Assembly (NCBI GenBank): GCA_022448955.1 | Contig: JAKVCU010000071.1 | Coordinates: forward strand, 1 to 55,348 | Direction: 5' to 3' | Length of the DNA stretch: 55,348 nt | DNA from: Saprospiraceae bacterium | GTDB lineage: Bacteria; Bacteroidota; Bacteroidia; Chitinophagales; Saprospiraceae | Shown: positions 9,423 through 19,046 of the stretch, one piece after another | Layout of the letters: each line of letters starts with the position of its first letter | How positions within the stretch are numbered: the stretch's first letter is position 1 | Position numbers and translations under genes: made by a program | Notes under the pieces: model-generated | Told to the model about the DNA's origin: nothing | The model's input: only the letters and a program-made list of their open reading frames with translations | The model's database searches: none

Positions 9423-10417
9423 GTAGATCCTCTAACTCTCAAGCGAGTTTTAATATACTTTGAGACAGTCTGCTTTTGAGGGTTTTCTAAAACTTCAAAA
9501 AGCAAATTAGCTGCAGCTGATCCTACTTTAGCTGCAGAATGTTCGATATAAGTGATGGAAGGTTTAAAGAAGTTAGGGAAATCACCATTACTGATACTTA
9601 CAATTCCTAGTTCTTCGGGAATTTTAACTTCTCTTTTTTGGACTGCTTGCATGATGCCTACCAATAATTCGTCACTCATTGAAAAAATAGCATCTGGTTT
9701 TTCATCATAATCTAGGATAGCAATCATTGCTGCTTTCGCCTGTGCAGCATTATTCGCGAATCGAATAAAATGGTCGGGAAGCTCCATATTATACTTCGCT
9801 AATGCTTGTTTAAACCCTTCAAATCGTTTTTTTGAAATCGTTAACTTTTCATTGCCAAAAAATCCACAAATTGATTTTCTGCCACTTTCCGCCAAATGAT
9901 CAATCGCTATTTGGACAGTGGCAATATCATCGATCATGACGACTGGTGATGTTGGATGTTCCAACACTCGATCAAAGAAAACAACTGGAATACCTTGTTT
10001 TTCTAAATCTTGGAAATGATTAAGATGCTGTGTGTCTGCAGTTAGTGAAGCCATGACACCTTCTACTCCAAATTTTTGACAGATCTTTACATTTTCTATT
10101 TCAGAGGCTAATCGATTATTGGAATGCAAAACGATGAGATTGTAACCTTTTTGTCTAATTGTTTCTTCAATTGCTCTTATTATCGAAGGAAAGAAAAACA
10201 TATTCATTTCTGGGATGATAAGTCCCAATAGTTTACTCTTTTGATTTCGAAGCCCTATCGCTTGATAGTTTGGCGTATATCCCAACTCTTGTGCCACTTT
10301 CTGTATATGTAATCTAGTAGGTTCACTGATGTCTGGGTGGTTTTTTAGCGCCCTAGAAACAGTAGAGGGATTTACATCGAGGAGGCGTGCAATGTCCTTT
10401 ATGGTAATTCTACCCAT
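9419..10417 (-). CDS. LacI/GalR family transcriptional regulator
   Basis: A DNA-binding headpiece at residues 1-55 (ITIKDIARLLDVNPSTVSRALKNHP, then the hinge) precedes a periplasmic-binding-protein-like effector domain (LLGLIIPEMNMFFF, VVFFDRVLEHP, DAIFSMSDEL, ITYIEHSAAKVG). The length of 332 residues is normal for the family. Relatives bind sugars or nucleosides and repress or activate nearby uptake or catabolic genes. No sugar transporter is adjacent; the gene overlaps the K+ channel gene tail to tail by four bases, and a secreted esterase is divergent. An operator-like palindrome about 90 bases upstream (10507-10530) suggests autoregulation. The effector is unknown. Confidence 0.93.
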   Translation of the reverse strand: MGRITIKDIARLLDVNPSTVSRALKNHPDISEPTRLHIQKVAQELGYTPNYQAIGLRNQKSKLLGLIIPEMNMFFFPSIIRAIEETIRQKGYNLIVLHSNNRLASEIENVKICQKFGVEGVMASLTADTQHLNHFQDLEKQGIPVVFFDRVLEHPTSPVVMIDDIATVQIAIDHLAESGRKSICGFFGNEKLTISKKRFEGFKQALAKYNMELPDHFIRFANNAAQAKAAMIAILDYDEKPDAIFSMSDELLVGIMQAVQKREVKIPEELGIVSISNGDFPNFFKPSITYIEHSAAKVGSAAANLLFEVLENPQKQTVSKYIKTRLRVRGST

Positions 10418-10506
10418 TGTATTAATTTCTTTTGCATCAGAGATGAAAATTTGGACAATTTATTGGTAAGTGGCAAAATGGCAAATTACTGAAAAAGTTG
10501 CTAACC

Positions 10507-10530
10507 GCAAACGATTGCACAATCGATTGC
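10507..10530. promoter_or_regulatory. LacI-family operator-like palindromes
   Basis: Two overlapping CG-centred sites lie side by side: GCAAACGATTGC at 10507-10518 and the perfect palindrome CAATCGATTG at 10520-10529. LacI/GalR operators are typically 14-20 base palindromes with a central CG, so this fits autoregulation by the adjacent regulator or control of the divergent esterase. It is a pattern match only. Confidence 0.45.
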
Positions 10531-10724
10531 AATGAAAAGTATATGGCTGTTTGGCTACACTTCTGTCAGAATACTTAAACCCATTGTGTATTTTGCAAAA
10601 TATAAATTATATTTACTTTTACTAGCTGAAATAATGCTAGTGTAATCTCCTGTAAATCAAAATAAAATTCCATCTCAAAATTGAGAGAACCTCCTTATAA
10701 TGTATGAAACTTAAGTCTTATGAG

Positions 10725-10748
10725 AAGTGGCAAATTTTGCCGCTTTTT
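10725..10748 (+). terminator. intrinsic-terminator-like hairpin
   Basis: AAGTGGCAA and TTGCCGCTT pair (one G-U) around ATT and run into TTTTT. It sits 160 bases before the esterase start with no gene upstream on this strand, so it may end a short leader or small RNA. Confidence 0.4.
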
Positions 10749-10911
10749 CATTTTAAGAGAGGTCTACTAGTATTCATCTTCTCATTTCTTTAATACTAGG
10801 GTATTTCTTATATGAGCTCAACTGAGTAGCGCCCTTCTTTGAAACATATCAACCAATTCGTATTAATTTCTTATCTTCCGATACCCAAGTCACACAAAAA
10901 CTAAAGAATAG

Positions 10912-12678
10912 ATGTCAAGAGTTGCACTTCTGATAGGTATAAGCCTGTGCAGTCTTTTGTGCTTTGCACAAGATTATCGTTATGTCCATACGATCTTCCC
11001 TTCTTCTACAAAAATAGCAGATGTTATTTACGGAAATGCAGACTTTATCAATTTCCCTTATTTAAATGAGAATTCCACTACTGCAGATGACCTAGTCATG
11101 GATATTTATATGCCTACCGGGGATACGCATGATAAACGACCTGCAATTATCTTTGCACATAGCGGAGGATTTATCAATGGAAATCGCAATCATGATGATA
11201 TGGTGGCACTATGTGATTCTTTTGCGCGCAAAGGCTATGTAACGGCCACGATAGATTACCGCAAAGGCTTTTATGTAGTGACAAATATTGGGATGCATTC
11301 CACTAGAGCTGCTTATCGTGGCTTACAAGATGGTCGCTCCGCTATACGATTCTTACGTGCTAATGCTAGCACTTATGGTATTGATAAAGACAAAATCTAT
11401 ATGCTGGGTAGTAGTGCGGGGTCTTTTATTGCTTTGCACAGCATTTATATGGATGATCCTACAGAAAAACCACAAGAGGCAGGTGCTTATAACTACTCGA
11501 ATATCATCTTTCCTTTTGGAACGACTGCGCCAGATTTGGGGGCTTACGATATCGGAGATTATCTAAATGAAAATGGGGAGCCAGACGCTATTATTGGCCT
11601 TTGGGGGGCGGTTCAAGAAGTAGACTTGATCACATCAGATAATGACGAAGCTGTTTTTTTAGTGCATGGTAGTGAAGATGGAACGGTACCTTTTAATGAA
11701 GGTAACCCGTTTGGATACCCCCTAATTCCAGAGGTCGAAGGTAGCAACCTTATTAACGATCGATTAGATATATTGGGGCTTACCGAAAAAGAAACCTATT
11801 TTATTAGTGGGGTAGGGCACGAGTTTTATGGTACCTCTAATGGCAATTGGGCAAATAGCTCAGGACCAAATAGCTTCTGGGATATAATCGTTCATCGTTC
11901 GGAGCAATTCCTTTGGAAAAGGCATAAACCAATAGCCAATTTTAGCTTTTCAGTCAATAATTTAGATGTTCAATTTACAGACAACACCATAGGTGCTTTA
12001 TCTTGGTTATGGAATTTTGGTGATGGAACGACCTCCACCTTACAAAACCCACTTCATTCTTATACCAATACGAATTCCTACGATGTAAGACTTTATGTAG
12101 AAAATGATAATCTTAGTTGGGATACGCTTGCTGCAAAAATAAACATCCAAGCTATTTTTCCTGTCGTATGGTCTGCTCCTTTGCAAGCAGAGCAGTTAAG
12201 AGAAACAGTGCTGCTCTCTTGGTCCGTGGCCGCGCAAATGAACAATAAAGGTTTTGGAGTTGAATTTTCTAAAGATGGCCAATCATTCGAATTAATCGGA
12301 TGGATAGAAGGGGATGGTACCTTAGCCCAAGAGAAAACCTTTTCTTTTGTCCATAACAATCCTGTAGACGGGGTCAATTATTATCGTATTCAGCAACAGG
12401 ACTATGATGGTAAAATAGAATATAGCAATATTACTTCTTTAAATGTATCAAGATCAGGTTTTACCATTTTCCCAAACCCTAGCAATGGACGGATAAGTAT
12501 TCAGCACAATTTTTCAAAGGGTACCACTTTGCAAATATATAATGCACTAGGGCAATTAATGAATCGAGTGATTTTGGAAGAACAGGAATCCATGTTGGAT
12601 TTGTCAGCTTTGCAAAGTGGAATGTATATTTTACGAATAGCGGATAGAGAGTCCTTCCAAAGATTAATGCTTCGCTAA
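10912..12678 (+). CDS. secreted alpha/beta-hydrolase (esterase/lipase-like) with PKD and T9SS sorting domains
   Basis: A signal peptide (about residues 1-19, ending CFAQ) leads into an alpha/beta-hydrolase domain. The oxyanion region is H83-S-G-G-F, a variant of the HGGG motif of hormone-sensitive-lipase-like esterases. The nucleophile elbow is G166-S-S168-A-G, the acid is probably Asp256 (HGSED), and the base His303 (GVGHEF). A PKD-like domain follows at about 345-405 (LSWLWNFGDGTTSTLQNP), then a beta-sandwich linker and a type A T9SS sorting domain (IFPNPSNGRISI ... LQSGMYILRI). It is probably a cell-surface or released esterase. The substrate could be a carboxyl ester of a polysaccharide or a lipid; the sequence does not decide. 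It is divergent from the LacI-type gene, which may control it. Confidence 0.87.
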   Translation: MSRVALLIGISLCSLLCFAQDYRYVHTIFPSSTKIADVIYGNADFINFPYLNENSTTADDLVMDIYMPTGDTHDKRPAIIFAHSGGFINGNRNHDDMVALCDSFARKGYVTATIDYRKGFYVVTNIGMHSTRAAYRGLQDGRSAIRFLRANASTYGIDKDKIYMLGSSAGSFIALHSIYMDDPTEKPQEAGAYNYSNIIFPFGTTAPDLGAYDIGDYLNENGEPDAIIGLWGAVQEVDLITSDNDEAVFLVHGSEDGTVPFNEGNPFGYPLIPEVEGSNLINDRLDILGLTEKETYFISGVGHEFYGTSNGNWANSSGPNSFWDIIVHRSEQFLWKRHKPIANFSFSVNNLDVQFTDNTIGALSWLWNFGDGTTSTLQNPLHSYTNTNSYDVRLYVENDNLSWDTLAAKINIQAIFPVVWSAPLQAEQLRETVLLSWSVAAQMNNKGFGVEFSKDGQSFELIGWIEGDGTLAQEKTFSFVHNNPVDGVNYYRIQQQDYDGKIEYSNITSLNVSRSGFTIFPNPSNGRISIQHNFSKGTTLQIYNALGQLMNRVILEEQESMLDLSALQSGMYILRIADRESFQRLMLR

Positions 12679-12687
12679 TCGTTATTA

Positions 12688-12695
12688 TACTTTTG
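12688..12695 (+). promoter_or_regulatory. candidate -7 element (TACTTTTG)
   Basis: This matches the Bacteroidota -7 consensus TAnnTTTG and lies about 78 bases before the AhpD-like gene. No clear TTTG -33 partner is visible, so the call is tentative. Confidence 0.3.
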
Positions 12696-12772
12696 TCTGG
12701 CAGTGTTTTTTGTGTACTTTTATGAGCTTAGTATAAAATAAAAATGAAGTGTACTAAAAACCGTTTTATACG

Positions 12773-13126
12773 ATGTCAAAAGTAGAAGAATTTAACGCTT
12801 ATCGCGCTAAAATGAATGAAAAGATCTTAGATCAAAATAATCTTGTTTTAAAACGATTTTTTAATCTCGATACCAAGGCTTATCAAGATGGTGCTTTGGA
12901 TAAAAAAACAAAGGAGCTGCTTGGATTAGTGGCGTCCATGGTCTTGCGTTGTGATGATTGTATAGCTTATCACTTAGGTAAATGTTATGACCTTGGAGTA
13001 ACCAAAGAACAAGTCTTTGAGGTCTTCTCCATCGCCAATTTGGTAGGTGGGTCTATTTGTATACCTCATACTAGGAGAGCAGTAGAATATTGGGAAGCAT
13101 TAGAGGAAGAAAATTTAAATAACTAA
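12773..13126 (+). CDS. carboxymuconolactone decarboxylase / AhpD-like family protein
   Basis: This is a 117-residue cytoplasmic protein with the AhpD-fold core: an alpha-helical stretch KKTKELLGLVASMVLRCDDCIAYHLGKC containing the CxxC pair and the following His. These residues in AhpD support disulfide reductase or peroxide-related chemistry, while small stand-alone members often have no known substrate. Its stop codon abuts the ATG of the pcrA-like helicase with no gap, so the two are almost certainly cotranscribed, though no functional tie is evident. Confidence 0.85.
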   Translation: MSKVEEFNAYRAKMNEKILDQNNLVLKRFFNLDTKAYQDGALDKKTKELLGLVASMVLRCDDCIAYHLGKCYDLGVTKEQVFEVFSIANLVGGSICIPHTRRAVEYWEALEEENLNN

Positions 13127-15406
13127 ATGGAAACTCCACATAGCGCTTATTTAGATCAGCTTAATGATGTTCAGAAAAATGCAGTGACGGCCACAGAAGG
13201 ACCTGTTTTGGTCGTAGCAGGGCCAGGGTCAGGAAAAACTAGAGTACTGACCTTTAGAATTGCTTACTTGATTGAAAAAGGAATTCCACCTTGGCAGATT
13301 CTTACCCTCACTTTTACCAACAAAGCTGCTCGCGAAATGAAAGAGCGAATCGGTAAAGTAGTCGGTGATCGGGCTAACCAAGTTTGGGCTGGGACTTTCC
13401 ACTCGATTTTTGCTCGCATCCTGAGGGTAGAAGCAGATAAAATTGGTTATCCATCTAATTTTACCATCTATGATTCAGATGATACCAAAAGTGTAATAAC
13501 TAAAATTATCAAGGACATGAACCTTGATAAAAATACTTACAATGCTAATGCTATTCGCTCCAGAATTTCTTCTGCAAAGAGTAATTTGATCACACCAATT
13601 CTCTATGCAAAAAATGAAGAGTTGATGCAGCAAGATCGAATGTCAAAGCGTCCACATTTGCATAAAATTTATGCTGCTTATACTGCAAAGTGCAAGCAAG
13701 CTGGAGCCATGGATTTTGATGATTTATTGTATCGCCTATTTGAGTTGTTTCAGCGCAATCCAGATGATGTTTTAGGAAAATATAGAGAAAAATTCAAGTA
13801 CTTATTGGTCGATGAGTTTCAGGATACCAACCAGTTGCAGTATGCTATTATTCGCAAGTTGGTCAACTATGATAAAAGCGATCGCAATATTTGCGTAGTG
13901 GGCGATGATGCGCAAAGTATTTACGCTTTTCGTGGGGCAACCATTCAGAATATCCTAGATTTTGAACAAGACTTTAAACCACATGGGATTCAAGTTTTTA
14001 AACTTGAACAAAACTATCGTTCTACTGATCATATCGTCCAAGCAGCGAATGAAGTCATTATGAATAATCGTCGCCAAATTCAAAAGAAAATTTGGTCAGA
14101 TAAAGGAGGAGGCTCGCCGATCTCCATGATTAAAGCAATGACCGATAGTGAGGAAGGGAAAAGAGTAGCGGATACCATCATTGAACAAAAAAATAGAATG
14201 CATCTACAAAATAGCGATATCGCTATTTTGTACCGAACAAACTCCCAATCAAGAATTTTTGAGGAATACCTGCGTCGCTATAATGTATCCTATAAAATCT
14301 TTGGTGGACTTTCCTTCTATCAAAGAAAGGAAATCAAAGATTTAATTGCTTATCTACGTTTGGTCGTCAATCCAAAAGATGAAGAAGCACTACGACGCGT
14401 AATCAATTTCCCGAAAAGGGGAATTGGGCAATCATCTATTGATAAAGTATCAGGGCAAGCTGCTGCAAAAGGCCAAACGCTGTGGCAAAGCTTGCCAGAA
14501 GCCGAGGTAGGAAAAAGAGCTAAGCAATCGATCAATGAATTTGTCGATATGGTAAAAAAAGCGGCACATAAAGCTGCAACAGCTAATGCTTATGAAGTAG
14601 CCGCTTATATGGCCAAACAGTCTGGCTTATTGGATTTGCTTAAAGCAGATAATACGGTAGAGGGCTTGGGACGAATAGAAAACTTTAATGCCCTACTGGA
14701 CGGCATCAAGGCATTTGTAGAGGATGATACCGTGATTGATGTGGATACTCTACCAGACAAGTCGCTTGCGACTTACCTGCAGAATATCGCCTTATTGACG
14801 GATTCAGATGATAAAGACAAAGATGGTGATTATGTAACGCTTATGTCTGTCCATGCGGCAAAAGGTCTGGAGTTTAAATCCATTTTTGTTGTAGGATTGG
14901 AGGAAGATTTATTCCCTTCTTTTATGTCAATGGACTCTCTAGATGGCTTGGATGAAGAAAGACGCCTCTTTTATGTAGCCATTACTAGAGCAGAGCAATT
15001 ATTGACGCTTTCTTACGCGAATAGCCGTTATCGCTTTGGCAAAATGCGGTACAATGAACCTAGCCGCTTTTTGAGCGAGATACCTGATAAACATTTAGCG
15101 AATGCGAATAAAACAAGTTCACGCAGATCGTCCTCTGATTCTGGAGGGGCAGTACGGTCGAAAGTAAGTGGTGCCTTTAAAAAGAAAACGAGTAGTTTCA
15201 AAATAGATCCCACTACTTTCCAACCAAGCCCTTCCTCTGAAATCAAAGCAGGGCAGAAGGTATTACATTTAAAATTTGGGGAAGGTGTTGTGAAAAGCAT
15301 TGATGGTGGAGCAGCTAATCGAATTGCAACGATCTACTTCGATGGAATTGATCATCCTAATAGAAGAATTATGCTCAAGTTTGCAAAACTGCAAATACTT
15401 ACATAG
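13127..15406 (+). CDS. pcrA: UvrD/PcrA-type ATP-dependent DNA helicase
   Basis: This is a superfamily 1A 3'-5' helicase of 759 residues. Visible motifs include Q motif/motif I (LNDVQKNAV; AGPGSGKT at 31-38), motif Ia (TLTFTNKAAREMKER), motif II (DEFQDTNQLQ from 229), motif III (VVGDDAQSIYAFRGA), motif IV (LEQNYRS), motif V (VTLMSVHAAKGLEF) and motif VI (EERRLFYVAITRA). The C-terminal tail ends in a UvrD/PcrA-type Tudor-like segment (GQKVLHLKFGEGVVKSI). Such helicases act in nucleotide excision repair, mismatch repair and removal of stalled complexes. The start is fixed by the abutting stop of the preceding gene. Confidence 0.95.
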   Translation: METPHSAYLDQLNDVQKNAVTATEGPVLVVAGPGSGKTRVLTFRIAYLIEKGIPPWQILTLTFTNKAAREMKERIGKVVGDRANQVWAGTFHSIFARILRVEADKIGYPSNFTIYDSDDTKSVITKIIKDMNLDKNTYNANAIRSRISSAKSNLITPILYAKNEELMQQDRMSKRPHLHKIYAAYTAKCKQAGAMDFDDLLYRLFELFQRNPDDVLGKYREKFKYLLVDEFQDTNQLQYAIIRKLVNYDKSDRNICVVGDDAQSIYAFRGATIQNILDFEQDFKPHGIQVFKLEQNYRSTDHIVQAANEVIMNNRRQIQKKIWSDKGGGSPISMIKAMTDSEEGKRVADTIIEQKNRMHLQNSDIAILYRTNSQSRIFEEYLRRYNVSYKIFGGLSFYQRKEIKDLIAYLRLVVNPKDEEALRRVINFPKRGIGQSSIDKVSGQAAAKGQTLWQSLPEAEVGKRAKQSINEFVDMVKKAAHKAATANAYEVAAYMAKQSGLLDLLKADNTVEGLGRIENFNALLDGIKAFVEDDTVIDVDTLPDKSLATYLQNIALLTDSDDKDKDGDYVTLMSVHAAKGLEFKSIFVVGLEEDLFPSFMSMDSLDGLDEERRLFYVAITRAEQLLTLSYANSRYRFGKMRYNEPSRFLSEIPDKHLANANKTSSRRSSSDSGGAVRSKVSGAFKKKTSSFKIDPTTFQPSPSSEIKAGQKVLHLKFGEGVVKSIDGGAANRIATIYFDGIDHPNRRIMLKFAKLQILT

Positions 15407-15692
15407 CTAAAAAAAGCATTGCCTCTTGGGGTAGCTATGAGTAAAGCCTACAAAAATGGGCTTAGCTGCTTCCGAAAACTTTTGGTATGATTAACCATTT
15501 TCGTAATAATATGCAGCTTGAATTCAGTACCCTTCCTTGTTCAAGCCGCTAGTTGACAAGGTTAAATTTAAATGTAGTAAATAGATGTCAAATTAGATGA
15601 ACCCCTTTTTTATGAAAAGATAAAAGGGAAGGGACTCAAAGTAAGTAAAGCAAATCAATTTGTAGCCTAATAGCTTAAACCAAACATAAACT

Positions 15693-16310
15693 ATGAAAGC
15701 ATTTGATTCAAAAGAAATTGGCGTTCAGGAGATTTTTTCTTTAGGATATATCTATTTACTGATTTTGGGAATAATTAGCGAGGCGATTTTCTTCCGTTTT
15801 TTTGATATCAATATCTTACGTTATTCGAGTATATTGGATGTCCTAATCTATCCTATCTCACTTTTAACAGAGAACCTTATTTTGCTCGCTATTTTGGTAG
15901 TCATGACGGTGGCCTTCTATTATTTTATTCGGTTTTGGAATCCTTGGGTGCATAATCGTTACAAGCATACCAATTGGTATCAAAAAATAACGAATGTAGA
16001 AAAGGTAGAAAAGCAGTTGAAAAAGCCTGCTTCTACCGTAGGCTTCTTTTTTTTAATGGCGCTTATGCTTTTCTCTATGTTGATTGGTTTTGGAATGGGC
16101 TCTGGAGATAAATTGTCCTCAAGAATGAAAAATGGGGAATTAAAATCCAACCACATATTAGTCTATAATAATCAAGATTCAGCTCGTGTAAGAATGATTA
16201 GTCAAAATAGCCTCTATTTATTTTATGTAAAGGAAGGGGAGCGAGAATTAACCATCACGCCTATTGGGCAAAGTATTTTCAGCATCAAAAAATTAGATAA
16301 AGAAAAGTAA
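15693..16310 (+). CDS. hypothetical membrane protein
   Basis: I do not recognise a family for this 205-residue protein. Three hydrophobic helices are evident: about 19-38 (IYLLILGIISEAIFFRFF), 62-85 (NLILLAILVVMTVAFYYFI) and 116-134 (VGFFFLMALMLFSMLIGF). A soluble C-terminal domain of about 65 residues (HILVYNNQDSARVRMISQ... REL TITPIG) has a small beta-sandwich look. It stands alone between pcrA and the efflux operon on the same strand. Composition matches the neighbours. Confidence 0.6.
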   Translation: MKAFDSKEIGVQEIFSLGYIYLLILGIISEAIFFRFFDINILRYSSILDVLIYPISLLTENLILLAILVVMTVAFYYFIRFWNPWVHNRYKHTNWYQKITNVEKVEKQLKKPASTVGFFFLMALMLFSMLIGFGMGSGDKLSSRMKNGELKSNHILVYNNQDSARVRMISQNSLYLFYVKEGERELTITPIGQSIFSIKKLDKEK

Positions 16311-16531
16311 GTTCTTCAATGGATACGTTCTGGTCACTTATTGATTTTACGCTTATCCCAAAAGGGTAGTGTGCAATCAATAAAGCCTTATCCAAAACAT
16401 AAAAATAAAGACGATAATCTTTGTTTTTTGGTTTCACCCACGCATAATTGCTTCGCAAACTCCAAATACCTAAAAAGTTTACCCACTCAATTTTTTGAAA
16501 TCCCCTAAATTTAGTAATTTATACCACTGCA

Positions 16532-18886
16532 ATGAGAGACAAAAACAAACCTATTTACATGAATAAACTACTCGTCTTCCTTTTTCTTTTTTTGGTTGTA
16601 AGCCTAAATGCCCAAGAAACTGTAAAAGTAGGGCTCATTTTCGACCAAACAAGAGTAACAGGTGTTTTAAAAAATTTTGAAGAAAATGTTAAAGCAGAAT
16701 TAAATCAACTACTTCAGTATCGATATGATTTAAGCTTTAAGCGATACGATGGACAGGATGAACCCTCCATTATGCTTAGTAACATCTATCAGGCTTATCA
16801 AGATAATGACATCGTTGTCTCCTTAGGTCTCATAAGTTCCCAAATTATTGCGAAAAGCCAAGAATTTGAAAAGCCAACAATTCTTGCCATTGTAATGGAC
16901 TCCAAATTGGCAGATTACCCCAAGACAAATGAGGGAACATCAGGTGTCGCTAATTTGGTATATATCGAATCTCCATTCAATATAGCGAGGGATTTAAGTG
17001 CGCTGTATCAGGTAAGACCTTTTAAAGAATTAGCCATTGTTTATGAAACCGATTTTGGTGAAGAAGGGCGTGATTTACTAGAAAATCTCGTTCGAATTAA
17101 TCTAGAGGCATCGGAAATCAATATCGACCTATACTTAATGGACAATATTATAAGTGGCCAGACTACTTTTGCTGAAGATACAGATGCTGTATATGTCTTT
17201 CCTGTCTCTGGTAAAACAGATGATGAAATAAAAAGAGTATTTGATATTATTAATGACCAAAAAATACCATCAGCAAGTTTATTGGGAGATGACTATATCT
17301 ATTTTGGGGCGCTTATGGGTTATGAGACTGCTCAAAACTTTAGCCTTATCCCTCGTAGAATTGCATTAAATACGCTTAAAATTTTAGAAGGAAAGGATGC
17401 CGGTAGCATAGGTGTGGAGATCGATACCTATAACGAAAATCTTTATCTGAATATGGATGCCGCCAGAAAAATTGGTGTCTATCCAGATTTTGAAATGATT
17501 GCTAAGTCAACGGTGATTAATCTGTTAGAAGATAATGAGGACCGAAAATTATCACTTCGTACCGCTATTGCAGAAGCACTTCGTACCAACTTAGATATCC
17601 TTGTGTCACGCTATGATCGTGATATACAGAATAATGAGATCGGCGTTGCGCTAGCGGATCAGCTGCCTCAGCTTGATGTCTCTGCATCTTTATTAGTGGT
17701 TGATGATATTACAGCTTTGAGCTATCAAGGAGCACAAGGTGAAATCAATTGGCTTGGCTCAGCGAATGTTTCTCAGGTGATTTTCTCCGAACCTATCTTA
17801 GCTAATATCGCTATCCAGAAAATCCTAGCTAAGGGGGCTGAGTATGATTTACAACAAACTCAATTGGACATCATCATTGAAGTAGCTGAAAGTTACTTAA
17901 ATATACTTCAAGCAAAAACAAATCTTAGTATCCAACAAAAGAATGTTGAAGTAACTAAAGAAAACTACAACATCTCTAAATCCAAAAATGCATTAGGATA
18001 TGTTGGTGCTTCAGATTTGTATCGTTGGGAGGCAGAATTGGCCAATACGAATATTCAACTAAATGTTGCAGTAGCCTCTGTAAAACAAGCTAAATTTAGG
18101 TTGAATCAATTGCTCAATCGTCCTATTAATGAGCCGTTTAGCGTAACGGACGAACGCCTCGAAGATCAACTACTATTGATTACTGATGGGAGGTTGGACC
18201 AAATTAATGATTATGGACAGTTAGAGCGATACACTTCGTTCTTAGTTAACTTCTCAAAAGATAAATTACCAAGTATGAAACGATTGGAGGCAAATATCGC
18301 GGCTTCTGAACGTTTAAAACGATCGCGTGAAAGGGCCTTTTATCTTCCATCAATAGCACTGAACGGCTCTATGAATAGGGTATTAGGTAAATCTAAGGTG
18401 CCAGAGGTCTTTACCGAATTAGATAATGTAACTACTTGGAATATTGGAGTGGGATTAAGTTATCCAATCTTTCAGGGTAATGCCAGAAGAAGATTACTAG
18501 ATCAATCAGAATTGCAACTACAGCAATTGGGTGCAACAAAGCAAAATGTTCAAAATCAGCTAGAACTGAGGACCCGATCAAACATGGAGAATATCTATGT
18601 GGCTTTTACAAGAATTGGACTATCGTTCCAAGCAGCTCAAGCAGCTAATAAAAACTTTCAAATTGTTCAAGATGCTTATAATCAAGGCCAGGTGAATATT
18701 ACTGCGCTAATTGATGCGCAAAATAGCAATCTACAAACAGAGCTGAATGCAATCAATGCATTATATACCTTTATCCTTGAGTTCCTGAATCTTGAACGCT
18801 CTATTGGGTTTTTCTATTTCTTAGCTTCGGAAGAGGAACGCAATCAATTCTTTCAAGAAAGTAATCAATTTCTTCTAAAAAAATAA
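16532..18886 (+). CDS. TolC family outer-membrane efflux protein with N-terminal ABC-substrate-binding-like domain
   Basis: The signal peptide is MNKLLVFLFLFLVVSLNAQ from the ATG at 16559; an in-frame ATG at 16532 is also possible. About residues 32-335 resemble the periplasmic-binding fold of the ABC_sub_bind family (VKVGLIFDQTRVTGV, DIVVSLGLISSQ, IPSASLLGDDYIYFGALMGYE). From about 340 to the end is a TolC/OEP domain with alpha-helical barrel repeats (AIAEALRTNLDILVSRYDRD, IIEVAESYLNILQAKTNLS, YNQGQVNITALIDAQNS). TolC proteins form the outer-membrane duct of tripartite pumps; at 784 residues this one is roughly 300 longer than usual. The membrane fusion and RND permease genes follow directly, which fixes its role as the exit duct. 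The added domain may sense or capture substrate in the periplasm, which is inference. Confidence 0.88.
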   Translation: MRDKNKPIYMNKLLVFLFLFLVVSLNAQETVKVGLIFDQTRVTGVLKNFEENVKAELNQLLQYRYDLSFKRYDGQDEPSIMLSNIYQAYQDNDIVVSLGLISSQIIAKSQEFEKPTILAIVMDSKLADYPKTNEGTSGVANLVYIESPFNIARDLSALYQVRPFKELAIVYETDFGEEGRDLLENLVRINLEASEINIDLYLMDNIISGQTTFAEDTDAVYVFPVSGKTDDEIKRVFDIINDQKIPSASLLGDDYIYFGALMGYETAQNFSLIPRRIALNTLKILEGKDAGSIGVEIDTYNENLYLNMDAARKIGVYPDFEMIAKSTVINLLEDNEDRKLSLRTAIAEALRTNLDILVSRYDRDIQNNEIGVALADQLPQLDVSASLLVVDDITALSYQGAQGEINWLGSANVSQVIFSEPILANIAIQKILAKGAEYDLQQTQLDIIIEVAESYLNILQAKTNLSIQQKNVEVTKENYNISKSKNALGYVGASDLYRWEAELANTNIQLNVAVASVKQAKFRLNQLLNRPINEPFSVTDERLEDQLLLITDGRLDQINDYGQLERYTSFLVNFSKDKLPSMKRLEANIAASERLKRSRERAFYLPSIALNGSMNRVLGKSKVPEVFTELDNVTTWNIGVGLSYPIFQGNARRRLLDQSELQLQQLGATKQNVQNQLELRTRSNMENIYVAFTRIGLSFQAAQAANKNFQIVQDAYNQGQVNITALIDAQNSNLQTELNAINALYTFILEFLNLERSIGFFYFLASEEERNQFFQESNQFLLKK

Positions 18887-19046
18887 CAATATTAATACAA
18901 AGGGAATAGTCCTTTTGTAATCAATCAACATGAAACGAGTTTGACCTTTAGTAATAAGTATTGTTGTCAAACAGCAAATGATTAATGGATACTATGCGAG
19001 CCTAAAGACCGAAGTGATTCCAGAGCTTGTAGAAAATTTAAAACAT

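Larger units (their letters stand above)
10418..10911. other. long divergent intergenic region with an operator-like site and a hairpin
   Basis: Nearly 500 bases lie between the LacI-type gene and the esterase. It holds the LacI-type site at 10507-10530, a 14-base inverted repeat TCTCAAAATTGAGA at 10673-10686, and a terminator-like hairpin at 10725-10748. No convincing reading frame is present. A short untranslated RNA between the operator and the hairpin is possible but unproven. Confidence 0.5.
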
